DNA of 64,000 bases from Polynucleobacter sp. 15G-AUS-farblos (GTDB taxonomy: Bacteria > Pseudomonadota > Gammaproteobacteria > Burkholderiales > Burkholderiaceae), in the NCBI RefSeq assembly GCF_018882445.1, contig NZ_JACVOM010000006.1, positions 62,001 to 126,000 of the forward strand. Reading direction: 5' to 3'. Position 1 is the stretch's first letter. Every line of letters begins with the position of its first letter. This document shows positions 7,414-15,899 of this stretch, one piece after another. Under the pieces are notes generated by a model. That model was given only the letters and a program-made list of their open reading frames with translations, was not told the DNA's origin and made no database searches. The position numbers and the translations under genes are program-made.

Positions 7414-9792
7414 ATGTTTGATTTTAGCCAATACAATCCCATCAATTCTTATAGAAATATTCTGCAAAAGAATATGCGCGCCGCCGAATTATCTCGTCAA
7501 GGTCAAAAACAATCCCTACACAAAATCTCAGAGTTGACATCAATTCATAGTCAAAAATTGCAACAGGTTGCCCTCTCAGAATCTAAGAGGATTGAAAAGT
7601 TGCTCGAGGAAACAAAAGAAAAGGTTAGTTCATTGATGACTTCAGAGCCAAGCGCTCTTTGGGGGATGTGGCAAGAGTATTTAACTGACTCTACACAACG
7701 GAGTGCTTTGGTTTTTGAGACTTTGCGCAAGCGTGGGAATGTATACCTTGATCACGTAGAGTCAGGCATGCCGCCAGTCTTAGATTTTGCTTATGAGGTC
7801 ATTATTGATGGCAAAGAATTAAGTTCGCCAGTAAATTATTTATTACTCAAAATAACGCCTCCAGAAGGGGTCGTCATTGATGAGAAGCGTGCACCAGTCA
7901 TGATTATTGATCCTAGAGCAGGCCATGGTGCAGGTATCGGAGGATTTAAACCAGATAGCCAAGTAGGCGAGGCTTTTACAGATGGCCACCAAGTTTATTT
8001 CGTTGCATTTAGACCAATGCCTGAGCCAACTCAAACGATTGCAGATGTTCGTGATGCAGAAATTATCTTCTTAAAACATATTATTGAGCAGCATCCACAT
8101 TCACCTAAGCCTATTGTGATTGGTAATTGTCAAGGCGGTTGGGCGGCAATGTTGATAGCAGCGGCTGTTCCTGAGTTGATGGGCCCTATCGTTCTCAATG
8201 GTTCACCGATGTCCTATTGGGCGGGTAAGGTTGGTGATAATCCCATGCGCTATACAGGAGGAATGCGTGGCGGAGCAATGTCTGCGTTAATGTTGGCTGA
8301 TATTGGGAATGGTTTATTTGACGGCGCTAATTTAGTAGCCAATTTTGAATCTTTAAATCCTGCAAACAGTTTCTTTGGTAAGTATTACAAGCTGTATTCG
8401 AATGTGGATTCAGAAGCTCAGCGCTTTCTGGACTTTGAAAAATGGTGGGGCGGCTACTGCTTCATGACTGAAGCTGAAATGCGTTGGATTTTAGATAATC
8501 TGTTTATCGGGAATAAATTAGCAACCGGCGATGCTGTTTTAGGTATGGAGCGCGTAGATCTTAAGGCAATAAAATCACCTATTATTGTGTTCGCTTCCCA
8601 TGGCGATAACATCACCCCTCCACAGCAGGCTCTCAATTGGATTCCTGACCTGTACGCTAGTGTTGAAGAAGTTAAGGCGCGTGGTCAAAGAATCGTCTAT
8701 ATGCTGCATGACTCCATTGGTCACTTGGGCATTTTTGTTTCTAGCCAAATAGCCGGACGAGAGCACGTAGCCATTACCGATACCGTTCGTGCCATTGAAG
8801 CTCTCTCCCCAGGGCTTTATGAGATGAAGTTAGATGATGAAGAGGATCGAGTGCATATTCGGTTTGAGCCCCGCGGAATGGGGGATATCCTAGCTTTGGG
8901 TGATGGCAGGGATGATGAGCAGTTATTTACTGAAGTAGCTCAAATGTCAAATATCAATACTGAGTTATACGATCGTTTTGTGCGGCCAGTGATCCAGAAT
9001 ATGGCGACCCCAGAAACTGCGGAGCTCATTCGCGAGTCTCATCCCCTGAGAACGCAACGCGTTATTTTCTCTGATAAGAACCCAATCATGCCCATGCTTG
9101 ATAAGGCTGCAGAGTCCATTGTTCGGGAGCGAAAGCCTGCAAGTAGAGATAATCCATTTATCATGGCTGAAAAGGTGGCTAGTGAACTCATCGAAACTCA
9201 GTTAAATCTGTATCGCAATATGCGCGACTCAATGACAGAAACAAGTTTCTTTTCAATTTATTCCTCGCCAATGATTAAGGCCTTTATTAGTCCTAAAGAT
9301 TCTGGTACGCCGAAACGCACCACTGTTGATGTCCGCCAGATGCCTGAAGTGCAACATGCATTGGAGAATGTGGATAAAGGCGGCTTGGCTGAAGGGGTAG
9401 TTCGCATATTGCATCTATTAAATGATGCCCGTGGATATGTTCGTAGAACACGTTTAGAGCGCGAACTGATTGCTTTGGGTCACTCTAAATTATTTCCTGA
9501 TATGGATCATGAAGACATTGTCAAAATAGTCCACCAACAAGCGCTGATCGTAGATTTTGAGCCAAAGTTGGCAATGTATACACTCCCAGTTTTGCTCAAT
9601 ACACAAACTGCGAGAAAAAAGGCACTGAAATTGGTAATGGATATTGCTGGTCCACGAGACACAATGCATCCATTTGCATTAAAGATGTACGGACAAATTG
9701 AAGAGTTGCTTAATCATAAGACTGTGCCTTCTGAATCTCTAGTGGTGAATGAAGAAGATGGCACTTTACAAGCTGATACCAAGGATGAATAA
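7414..9792 (+). CDS. DUF3141 protein, PHA-synthase-like alpha/beta hydrolase
   Basis: A 792-residue protein of the DUF3141 family, which has no established function. The first about 90 residues are helical and polar, with glutamine/lysine-rich heptad-like stretches reminiscent of phasins. An alpha/beta-hydrolase core follows. Its nucleophile elbow is GNCQGG, with Cys239 in the position of the PHA-synthase cysteine. Asp398 in SHGDNITPPQQA and His437 in DSIGHLGIF match the other two PhaC triad members. About 290 further residues follow the core and are unassigned. A role in polymerising, cleaving or transferring 3-hydroxyacyl groups is inferred. A good ribosome site (GAGAGG) precedes the ATG, and the MaoC-PTB gene starts 2 bp after the stop. 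Confidence 0.85.
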   Translation: MFDFSQYNPINSYRNILQKNMRAAELSRQGQKQSLHKISELTSIHSQKLQQVALSESKRIEKLLEETKEKVSSLMTSEPSALWGMWQEYLTDSTQRSALVFETLRKRGNVYLDHVESGMPPVLDFAYEVIIDGKELSSPVNYLLLKITPPEGVVIDEKRAPVMIIDPRAGHGAGIGGFKPDSQVGEAFTDGHQVYFVAFRPMPEPTQTIADVRDAEIIFLKHIIEQHPHSPKPIVIGNCQGGWAAMLIAAAVPELMGPIVLNGSPMSYWAGKVGDNPMRYTGGMRGGAMSALMLADIGNGLFDGANLVANFESLNPANSFFGKYYKLYSNVDSEAQRFLDFEKWWGGYCFMTEAEMRWILDNLFIGNKLATGDAVLGMERVDLKAIKSPIIVFASHGDNITPPQQALNWIPDLYASVEEVKARGQRIVYMLHDSIGHLGIFVSSQIAGREHVAITDTVRAIEALSPGLYEMKLDDEEDRVHIRFEPRGMGDILALGDGRDDEQLFTEVAQMSNINTELYDRFVRPVIQNMATPETAELIRESHPLRTQRVIFSDKNPIMPMLDKAAESIVRERKPASRDNPFIMAEKVASELIETQLNLYRNMRDSMTETSFFSIYSSPMIKAFISPKDSGTPKRTTVDVRQMPEVQHALENVDKGGLAEGVVRILHLLNDARGYVRRTRLERELIALGHSKLFPDMDHEDIVKIVHQQALIVDFEPKLAMYTLPVLLNTQTARKKALKLVMDIAGPRDTMHPFALKMYGQIEELLNHKTVPSESLVVNEEDGTLQADTKDE

Positions 9793-9794
9793 TC

Positions 9795-11207
9795 ATGAAT
9801 GCATCAGTGAATGGATTAAAAAATCGCACATGGGATGAGCTTAAAGTAGGGGATACTGCCTCAATTGAAAAGCTGGTGACATCCCGTGACTTATTTTTGT
9901 TTGCTCATGCTTCGGGCAATCTTAATCCGTTGAATATTCCTCATCTTGATCTAGAAAATGAGGGAGGTACCTCAGCAGTTGCTCCATCCATGTGGCTTGG
10001 TTCACTGATTTCTAGTGTCTTAGGCAACATTCTTCCGGGGCCTGGCACCCTTTACCTCTCTCAGGATTTTGAGTTTATGGGAAGAGCCCATGTGGGTGAC
10101 CTCTTAAAAATTACGGTAACTTTGCTGGAAAAGAGTAATAGTCCAAGTGTGATGTTTGGCACCACTGTAATGGGACAAAATGGTGATTGCATTGCATCTG
10201 GTAAGGCTATTGTTGATGCGCCATTACAAAATATCTATTTAAATCCCAGCGAATTACCAGGCTTGTTAATGGATCAACATGATCATTTTGATAAATTGAT
10301 TTCAGAGGCTAAAAAATTAGAGCCTATGCTGACTGCGGTAGTTTGCCCAGACGATTCAACTTCTTTAATGGGCGCTTTTTTAGCCATGAAGGAGGGGTTA
10401 ATAATCCCTATTTTGATTGGCGCACGTAATCAAATTCAAAAAGCTGCCGATGAAGCTCACTTTGATATCAGTAATATAGAAGTAATTGATATTGCTGACC
10501 ATAAATCAGCGGCTGCCAAAGCTGTTGAGTTAGTTCATCAACAAAAAGTATCAGCCATTATGAAAGGCAATTTACATTCAGATGAATTGCTGTCGCAGGT
10601 GGTGAAGAAAGACCGGGGGTTGCGAACCCTGAGGCGGATATCACACGTTTTTGTCTTAAACGTAGCTAGTCTAGAGCAGCCATTATTCATCACTGATGCG
10701 GCCATCAATATTGCGCCTGACCTTCCAACTAAAGTAGACATCATTCAAAATGCCATTGATCTGGCAAGGGCCTGCGGCATTAAATTGCCATATGTTGCTG
10801 TTCTTTCTGCGGTGGAGACCGTCAGCTTCAATATCCCCTCATCCATGGATGCCGCTATCTTAGCCAAAATGGCTGATCGTGGACAGATTACTGGCGGTTT
10901 AGTTGATGGCCCTCTGGCTATGGATAACGCAATAGATATGGGTGCAGCGAAGACCAAGCATTTAACTTCGCCGGTAGCTGGAAAGGCGCAAATATTGGTC
11001 GTGCCTAACTTGGAGGCGGGCAATATGCTAGCTAAGCAATTGACATTTGTCTCTCATGCGCAGCCTGCTGGATTGGTGCTTGGTGCACAAGTGCCCATCA
11101 TGTTAACAAGTCGTGCTGACAATGAACGTGCCAGACTCGCCTCTTGCGCTTTAGCTCAGCTGTACCATGCATTTCTTAAAAATGGATATTCGACTTTTAC
11201 TCTTTAG
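9795..11207 (+). CDS. MaoC-like domain fused to phosphate acetyl/butyryltransferase
   Basis: A two-domain protein of 470 residues. Residues about 10-150 form a hot-dog MaoC-like domain; residues about 165-470 are a phosphate acetyl/butyryltransferase (PTA_PTB), with VVCPDDSTSLMGAF and SAIMKGNLHSDELL typical of Ptb. Databases call such fusions bifunctional enoyl-CoA hydratase/phosphate acetyltransferase. Here the hydratase motif SGDxNPxH reads SGNLNPLN, so both the catalytic Asp (Asn42) and His (Asn47) are replaced. The hydratase is therefore probably inactive or altered, while the transacylase domain looks intact. Ptb converts acyl-CoA to acyl-phosphate, which the adjacent kinase would turn into acid plus ATP. 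It lies 27 bp upstream of ackA. Confidence 0.87.
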   Translation: MNASVNGLKNRTWDELKVGDTASIEKLVTSRDLFLFAHASGNLNPLNIPHLDLENEGGTSAVAPSMWLGSLISSVLGNILPGPGTLYLSQDFEFMGRAHVGDLLKITVTLLEKSNSPSVMFGTTVMGQNGDCIASGKAIVDAPLQNIYLNPSELPGLLMDQHDHFDKLISEAKKLEPMLTAVVCPDDSTSLMGAFLAMKEGLIIPILIGARNQIQKAADEAHFDISNIEVIDIADHKSAAAKAVELVHQQKVSAIMKGNLHSDELLSQVVKKDRGLRTLRRISHVFVLNVASLEQPLFITDAAINIAPDLPTKVDIIQNAIDLARACGIKLPYVAVLSAVETVSFNIPSSMDAAILAKMADRGQITGGLVDGPLAMDNAIDMGAAKTKHLTSPVAGKAQILVVPNLEAGNMLAKQLTFVSHAQPAGLVLGAQVPIMLTSRADNERARLASCALAQLYHAFLKNGYSTFTL

Positions 11208-11234
11208 CATTGCTAACTGATTAGTTTCTAAATT

Positions 11235-12449
11235 ATGGACAATGAAAAGAATTTACGTGGTCAAGCTGTACTTACTATCAATGCAGGTTCCTCATCTATC
11301 AAATTTTCGGTATTCTTACTACCTCAGCTAAACCAGATTTTGGTAGGTCAGATAGACGATATTGGTGGAGATGCTCGCTTTACAGTAAGGTGGCATTCAG
11401 ACAACAATCAAGTTAGTCTCAATTGGCCTAATGCTACCCCACCAAAAAATCATCGCGAAGCTTTATCCGAGTTGATTAATTGGTTACATCGTACCGCCAA
11501 TGAAATTGAAATTATTGCAGTAGGCCATCGTGTTGTTCATGGTGGCCAAAAATATAGTGCTCCTGTTATTGTTACTGAAAAAGTCATGAAGGACTTAGAG
11601 GCGCTGATGATTCTTGCTCCGCTTCATGAGCCCCATAATCTTGCTGGAATTAGAGCTGCGCAAGAAAGTTTTGGAGCCATTCCTCAAATTGCTTGTTTTG
11701 ATACAGCGTTTCATCGTACACATTCATTTGTGGAGGATTGTTATGCTATCCCGCGATATTTTTATGACCAAGGCGTTTGTCGTTATGGCTTTCATGGTCT
11801 ATCTTATGAATATATAGCAGAGCAACTAATGACGAAGTTTCCCGGCGAGTCCGGTGGTAAGGTAATCATTGCTCATTTAGGGAATGGTGCCTCAATGACT
11901 GCATTAAAAGGCGGTGTTTCTATTGCTTCTACAATGGGGTTTTCCTCATTAGACGGATTGCCTATGGGCACACGCTGTGGAGAAATTGATCCAGGCGTAT
12001 TGCTGTATATGATGCAACGTGAAGGTTTAAGTGCTAACGAGATATCAGAGATCCTTTATAAAGAATCTGGGCTAAAGGGATTATCAGGGGGTCTTTCGAA
12101 TGATATGCGTATCCTCGAGGCATCCACTCTTCCCGAGGCAAAAGAAGCAATTGATTATTATGTTAGGGAGGTAAAGCGTGAAATTGGCGCTCTAACAGCA
12201 CTAATGGCAGGTTTGGATGTCATTGTTTTTACCGGTGGAATTGGCTCAAACTCGGTAATGATTCGAGAAAGGGTTCTAAATGAAATGTCTTGGATTGGCA
12301 TTGATTTGGATAGGGAGTCTAACCGCAATGGAGGAACAATTATTTCTTCAAAGGCGTCTAGGGTCCTTTGCTTGAGAATCAATACTGACGAAGAACGCGT
12401 TATAGCAAGACATGCATTTGAATTAACTAAGCAGATATGTAATGTTTAG
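11235..12449 (+). CDS. ackA: Acetate/propionate/butyrate kinase
   Basis: A 404-residue acetokinase-family enzyme that interconverts acyl-phosphate plus ADP with carboxylic acid plus ATP. Diagnostic stretches are VLTINAGSSSIKFSVF at the N-terminus, AVGHRVVHGG with the substrate-binding Arg, CFDTAFHRT with the catalytic Asp, AHLGNGASMTAL for phosphate binding, and VFTGGIGSNS for nucleotide binding. It follows the phosphotransacylase, the usual pairing. Chain-length preference (acetate, propionate or butyrate) cannot be read from sequence by eye. The pair could make ATP from acyl-CoA during overflow or low oxygen, or assimilate short-chain acids. Confidence 0.92.
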   Translation: MDNEKNLRGQAVLTINAGSSSIKFSVFLLPQLNQILVGQIDDIGGDARFTVRWHSDNNQVSLNWPNATPPKNHREALSELINWLHRTANEIEIIAVGHRVVHGGQKYSAPVIVTEKVMKDLEALMILAPLHEPHNLAGIRAAQESFGAIPQIACFDTAFHRTHSFVEDCYAIPRYFYDQGVCRYGFHGLSYEYIAEQLMTKFPGESGGKVIIAHLGNGASMTALKGGVSIASTMGFSSLDGLPMGTRCGEIDPGVLLYMMQREGLSANEISEILYKESGLKGLSGGLSNDMRILEASTLPEAKEAIDYYVREVKREIGALTALMAGLDVIVFTGGIGSNSVMIRERVLNEMSWIGIDLDRESNRNGGTIISSKASRVLCLRINTDEERVIARHAFELTKQICNV

Positions 12450-12475
12450 TGATTTTAAAGAATACAATTTACACA

Positions 12476-12592
12476 ATGAATGCTTGCTTTATGAGTTTAT
12501 GTAACGACATCTTGAAAAGGTTAAGCAAAACCGGAGTCTTAGATCTTATGGAATATAGAAAACTTTCCAGAAAAGTTAAAAAGGCAAAATAG
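12476..12592 (+). CDS. Possible 38-residue basic peptide ahead of sixA
   Basis: An ATG-started ORF fills most of the ackA-sixA gap and stops 2 bp before the sixA start, which would allow translational coupling. The product is lysine/arginine-rich at its end (KLSRKVKKAK) and has no recognisable domain. There is no clear ribosome-binding site. It may be only a chance frame. Confidence 0.25.
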   Translation: MNACFMSLCNDILKRLSKTGVLDLMEYRKLSRKVKKAK

Positions 12593-12594
12593 GT

Positions 12595-13074
12595 ATGTCT
12601 AAATCATTATTCCTCCTGCGACATGCGAAAGCTATCACGGGTGGGTTAATGATTCAGGACATCGATAGGCCTTTGTCAGATAAGGGCGTTAGAGATGCGA
12701 ATAAGTTAGCTACTAAGTTAGTCAAAAAAGGCATATCGTTTGATTTAATACTTCTAAGCCCAGCAGTTCGTACTATTACTACAGCACAGATTATTTCAAA
12801 TGCCTTGCGCTCAACGCATTCCCATTTAGCAACAAATGATGACTTATATGGCGCCGAAACCATGATGCTTCTGAAAATTATTTCATCTGTCTCAAGGAAA
12901 ATAGATTCGTTAATGATTGTTGGGCACAACCCAGGGCTTATGAATCTGGCGTCATTTATAGCCGGCGAACCAATTGCCATGTCTACTTGCTCGCTAGTTA
13001 AATTTACATTCGACTTTAAAGACTGGCATGAAATTTTTACTCAAAGAGCGGTCAAATTAAGTTTGCTAAATTAA
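12595..13074 (+). CDS. sixA: Phosphohistidine phosphatase SixA family
   Basis: A 159-residue histidine phosphatase. The catalytic RHAK (Arg9-His10) sits right after the first strand, LSPAVRTITTA near residue 60 carries the second Arg, and VGHNPGLM near residue 105 supplies the other catalytic His. SixA removes phosphate from histidine residues of phosphotransfer proteins, such as HPt domains or NPr of the nitrogen PTS. The CYTH-CHAD gene starts 9 bp after its stop, forming a likely two-gene unit. The nearby orphan histidine kinase makes a phosphorelay target conceivable but unproven. Confidence 0.88.
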   Translation: MSKSLFLLRHAKAITGGLMIQDIDRPLSDKGVRDANKLATKLVKKGISFDLILLSPAVRTITTAQIISNALRSTHSHLATNDDLYGAETMMLLKIISSVSRKIDSLMIVGHNPGLMNLASFIAGEPIAMSTCSLVKFTFDFKDWHEIFTQRAVKLSLLN

Positions 13075-13083
13075 TGGCTAAGT

Positions 13084-14616
13084 ATGACAGTTGAAAATAC
13101 CAATGAATTCGAAATCAAACTCCTTTTCCCGGAGGATCAGCTAGAGGCCATTGAAAAGCTGATTATCTCCAATGGCGGCATCCGTCGACAGCATTTGCAG
13201 GCTTTCTATATAGACACCCCAGATTTCGTATTAACTCGGGCAGGCTTTGCATTTCGTCTACGAAAAGAAGGCCGTCAATGGATGCAAACACTAAAAGCTT
13301 CCACTCCAAACCCGCTAGAGCGCCTTGAGCACAATGTGACATTGTCGGCAGTGGGCAAAGAGATGCCAGAGTGGAATCTAGATCTTCATCAAAATCACGA
13401 TGCTGGCCAACTTTTGCGCAAAAAATGCCCAAATTTAAAGCCAGATGATTTGAGAGTGAGTTATCAAACAGATATTTGGCGTAGAAAAGCGCTTATAAAA
13501 ACTCAGCTTGGGTCTCTGGAGTACGCACTAGATAGTGGCTTTATTTATTCTCAATTAAATGACTGTGCGTCCAGCATCAAAGTGCTTGAACTAGAAATTG
13601 AGCTCAAAGCGGGTGAGCCTCTCGATGTTCTTTCCCATGCAAAAAATCTGATCAAGAATCATGGCGCTTATATCGATACCCGAAGCAAATCCGAGCGTGG
13701 ATTTTTGTTGGCCAATGGTTTACAGGCTAGTCCTGCAATGAGGGCCAAAGCAATATCCCTAAACAAGTCGAAGAATGCACAAGAAATTATTACCTGCTTA
13801 ATTGACTCGTGTCTGCAGCAAGTGTTGGCAAACCAGAGCGCACTGAATGCTGAGTTAGATCATTATTCAGAATACCTACATCAACTGAGGGTTGGATTGC
13901 GCCGACTAAAGGTACTCTTCAAGTATTTAGCCAGGCATGATATTCATTTAGGGGATGAGGAGCTTGAGGCTTTCAAAAGGGCTTTTGATCAGCTGGGCGG
14001 CTATAGAGACAGCAATTATGTGACGGGCACGTTAAATCCAATTCTTTTATCTCTCGGAGGCCCTGAAATTAGGCTCGCCAGCATCAAGGAATTACCAAAC
14101 CCTTGTTTTATTACAAAAAATAGTGAGTTTCAATTGCTGTTGGTAGGAGTAATGTCGATTAGCTATCTTGGCGTATCCATAAGTGCTGATCCAGAAGATA
14201 GAAGGGGTGATAAAGAGGAAGTAAGGCTAGTCAGAAAAACGATCAATAAACTATTGGATGGTGGATTTTCTTTTGTAGCTGATAGGGCTTCGCGATTTTC
14301 TGAATTACAAGACGATCAAATTCATTCAGTCAGAAAAAAGATGAAGTTTATACGCTACTCCCTAGAATTTTTTAGGGACTATTGCAATAAAAGCAAGTAC
14401 GCAAAATTCAATAAATCCATAGCGGATGCGCTGGAATATTTCGGATTATTTAATGATATGTGCGTAGCAATTTCACGCATTGAGGTTCTTAGCCAAGATG
14501 ATCCTAATATGCTATTTGCACTCGGCTGGCTAAAGGCTGAGCGCCAACGAGTTAGATCACTATGTGGAAAAAGTCTTAAGAAGCTTGTACGCATGGATCC
14601 TGCTTGGGGAGCTTAA
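13084..14616 (+). CDS. CYTH-CHAD domain protein (inorganic triphosphatase-like)
   Basis: A 510-residue protein. The N-terminal CYTH domain (about 1-205) starts with the ExExK motif EFEIK (residues 8-12) and keeps the charged tunnel residues (FRLRKEG, SKSERGF). The C-terminal CHAD domain (about 225-505) is helical, with the histidine/arginine pattern YLHQLRVGLRRLK and a second copy-like SVRKKMKFIRYSLE. CYTH enzymes with CHAD often hydrolyse inorganic triphosphate, and CHAD domains bind polyphosphate and localise to polyphosphate granules. Next to sixA and a PHA-synthase-like gene, a storage-granule connection is plausible. Confidence 0.88.
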   Translation: MTVENTNEFEIKLLFPEDQLEAIEKLIISNGGIRRQHLQAFYIDTPDFVLTRAGFAFRLRKEGRQWMQTLKASTPNPLERLEHNVTLSAVGKEMPEWNLDLHQNHDAGQLLRKKCPNLKPDDLRVSYQTDIWRRKALIKTQLGSLEYALDSGFIYSQLNDCASSIKVLELEIELKAGEPLDVLSHAKNLIKNHGAYIDTRSKSERGFLLANGLQASPAMRAKAISLNKSKNAQEIITCLIDSCLQQVLANQSALNAELDHYSEYLHQLRVGLRRLKVLFKYLARHDIHLGDEELEAFKRAFDQLGGYRDSNYVTGTLNPILLSLGGPEIRLASIKELPNPCFITKNSEFQLLLVGVMSISYLGVSISADPEDRRGDKEEVRLVRKTINKLLDGGFSFVADRASRFSELQDDQIHSVRKKMKFIRYSLEFFRDYCNKSKYAKFNKSIADALEYFGLFNDMCVAISRIEVLSQDDPNMLFALGWLKAERQRVRSLCGKSLKKLVRMDPAWGA

Positions 14617-14711
14617 GACGCTGAATGCCTAAATATGGCGATAAGGAGTAGTTACAGTCGTAGATAACTTAAAGACAATCACTTCTGAATTAAAACAATG
14701 TCACAAGCGCA

Positions 14712-14725
14712 GAAACAGCTGTTTC
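14712..14725. repeat. 14-bp palindrome GAAACAGCTGTTTC
   Basis: A perfect dyad with no spacer in an otherwise non-coding stretch, suited to a dimeric DNA-binding protein. It is not a known site that I recognise. Confidence 0.5.
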
Positions 14726-14836
14726 CAATTAAACCAAAGACAGTTTATGCAGGCGCAAGCTTTATAACGCCTCATTAACGGTGGTTTAACTATTTAATTT
14801 CACAATTTGGTGCACTTTAAGTAATTCTGTCATGAG

Positions 14837-14850
14837 CACTCTATAGAGTG
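14837..14850. repeat. 14-bp palindrome CACTCTATAGAGTG
   Basis: A perfect dyad directly upstream of the alpha/beta hydrolase gene, in promoter position. The core TATA could overlap a -10 element, which would suit a repressor site. Confidence 0.5.
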
Positions 14851-14897
14851 AAAGCATTGAAGTCTATTGGTCAGTGAAATATGATGGTTATGATTGT

Positions 14898-15899
14898 ATG
14901 AAGAAGAATATTTTGGATGTTTTGAAGGAAGTTAAAGCGGGAGTAATTAAAGCAATTCAATTGAATGGCCAAAAACCTGTTACCACTATTGCTCAAGACG
15001 TTCATGATGTTGAGATATGTGTTTACGAACCTGCTACCGAGTTTGCGCCCATTGAAAATAGCCCTGTTATAAGCTGTCAGCCATTAAGAATGGCGGTTAG
15101 CACTCCCCCTGAGACTAGATTCTTTACGATTAAGGATCCGGAATATCCTCGAAAAATTGCCTACACCGTATCGGGCGATTTGGATGGAGATAATATTTTA
15201 ATTTGCCTCCCTGGATTACTCGAGACCAAAGAATCGTTCATGGTCATTCATGCTTATTTTCTTAAATTTGAAAATTGTAAAGTCATTAGTGTCGATTTTT
15301 CGGGCAGAGGTGAGTCTGACTACATTAAGGAGTATGGCGATTATAAAATGTCACTATATTTATCCGATATAAGCAAGTTAATTCAAGGCGCTATTTTGAA
15401 TGAGGGTGGGTCGAATAAAAAGATTACTATCCTTGGTACGAGCATGGGCGGGGTCTTAGCTATGTACCTTGCCAAAATATTTGGCAAAAAGATTGATGGA
15501 ATCATCTTGAATGATATTGCGTTGACAGTTAATTGGACATCCCTATACGTTCTGTATAAATCGATGAAATATGATCTAGGCTTCAAGGAGGTGCGGGAGC
15601 TAGCGAAAGCTTTAAGCGTTGATCAAAAAGCTATCTCTGATGTTCAGCTCCCTGGGCATTTTGATCTCTCATACAAAGCAGATGTTTGGGGTATGAACTT
15701 TCATGAGGCCCTAGAGGGTTTTAAAGGAAAAGTAGGCTTGATTTATGGTGCAGAGTCCAAGATTTGTACTAAGCAACGCGTAGAAGGTGCCAAGAGCTTT
15801 ATCCCACAGATGGAAACTCTTGAGGTTCCGAATGCAGGGCATCCAGCGCCATTTAATCTTTTAGTCTGCGACTTCATCGAATCTCAGATAGGCGTTTAA
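14898..15899 (+). CDS. Alpha/beta hydrolase
   Basis: A serine hydrolase-fold protein of about 333 residues. The oxyanion-side stretch CLPGLLETK, the strand ISVDFSGRGESD, the nucleophile elbow GTSMGG and the C-terminal NAGHPAPF histidine define the fold. The first about 70 residues have no clear domain and no signal peptide, so it is probably cytoplasmic. I use the ATG at 14898; an upstream GTG at 14874 adds eight residues. Neither has a strong ribosome site. The substrate is unknown; given the acyl-CoA and PHA-like genes upstream, an esterase or depolymerase-like role is possible but not shown. Confidence 0.8.
   Translation: MKKNILDVLKEVKAGVIKAIQLNGQKPVTTIAQDVHDVEICVYEPATEFAPIENSPVISCQPLRMAVSTPPETRFFTIKDPEYPRKIAYTVSGDLDGDNILICLPGLLETKESFMVIHAYFLKFENCKVISVDFSGRGESDYIKEYGDYKMSLYLSDISKLIQGAILNEGGSNKKITILGTSMGGVLAMYLAKIFGKKIDGIILNDIALTVNWTSLYVLYKSMKYDLGFKEVRELAKALSVDQKAISDVQLPGHFDLSYKADVWGMNFHEALEGFKGKVGLIYGAESKICTKQRVEGAKSFIPQMETLEVPNAGHPAPFNLLVCDFIESQIGV

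Larger units (their letters stand above)
14617..14897. other. Intergenic region with two perfect palindromes
   Basis: No convincing gene; the only short ATG frame (14698-14778, 26 codons) lacks a ribosome site. Two 14-bp perfect palindromes stand out: GAAACAGCTGTTTC at 14712-14725 and CACTCTATAGAGTG at 14837-14850. The second lies about 48 bp before the chosen hydrolase start, so it could be an operator. A short hairpin (AGGCG...CGCCT) occurs near 14753-14773. Confidence 0.5.
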
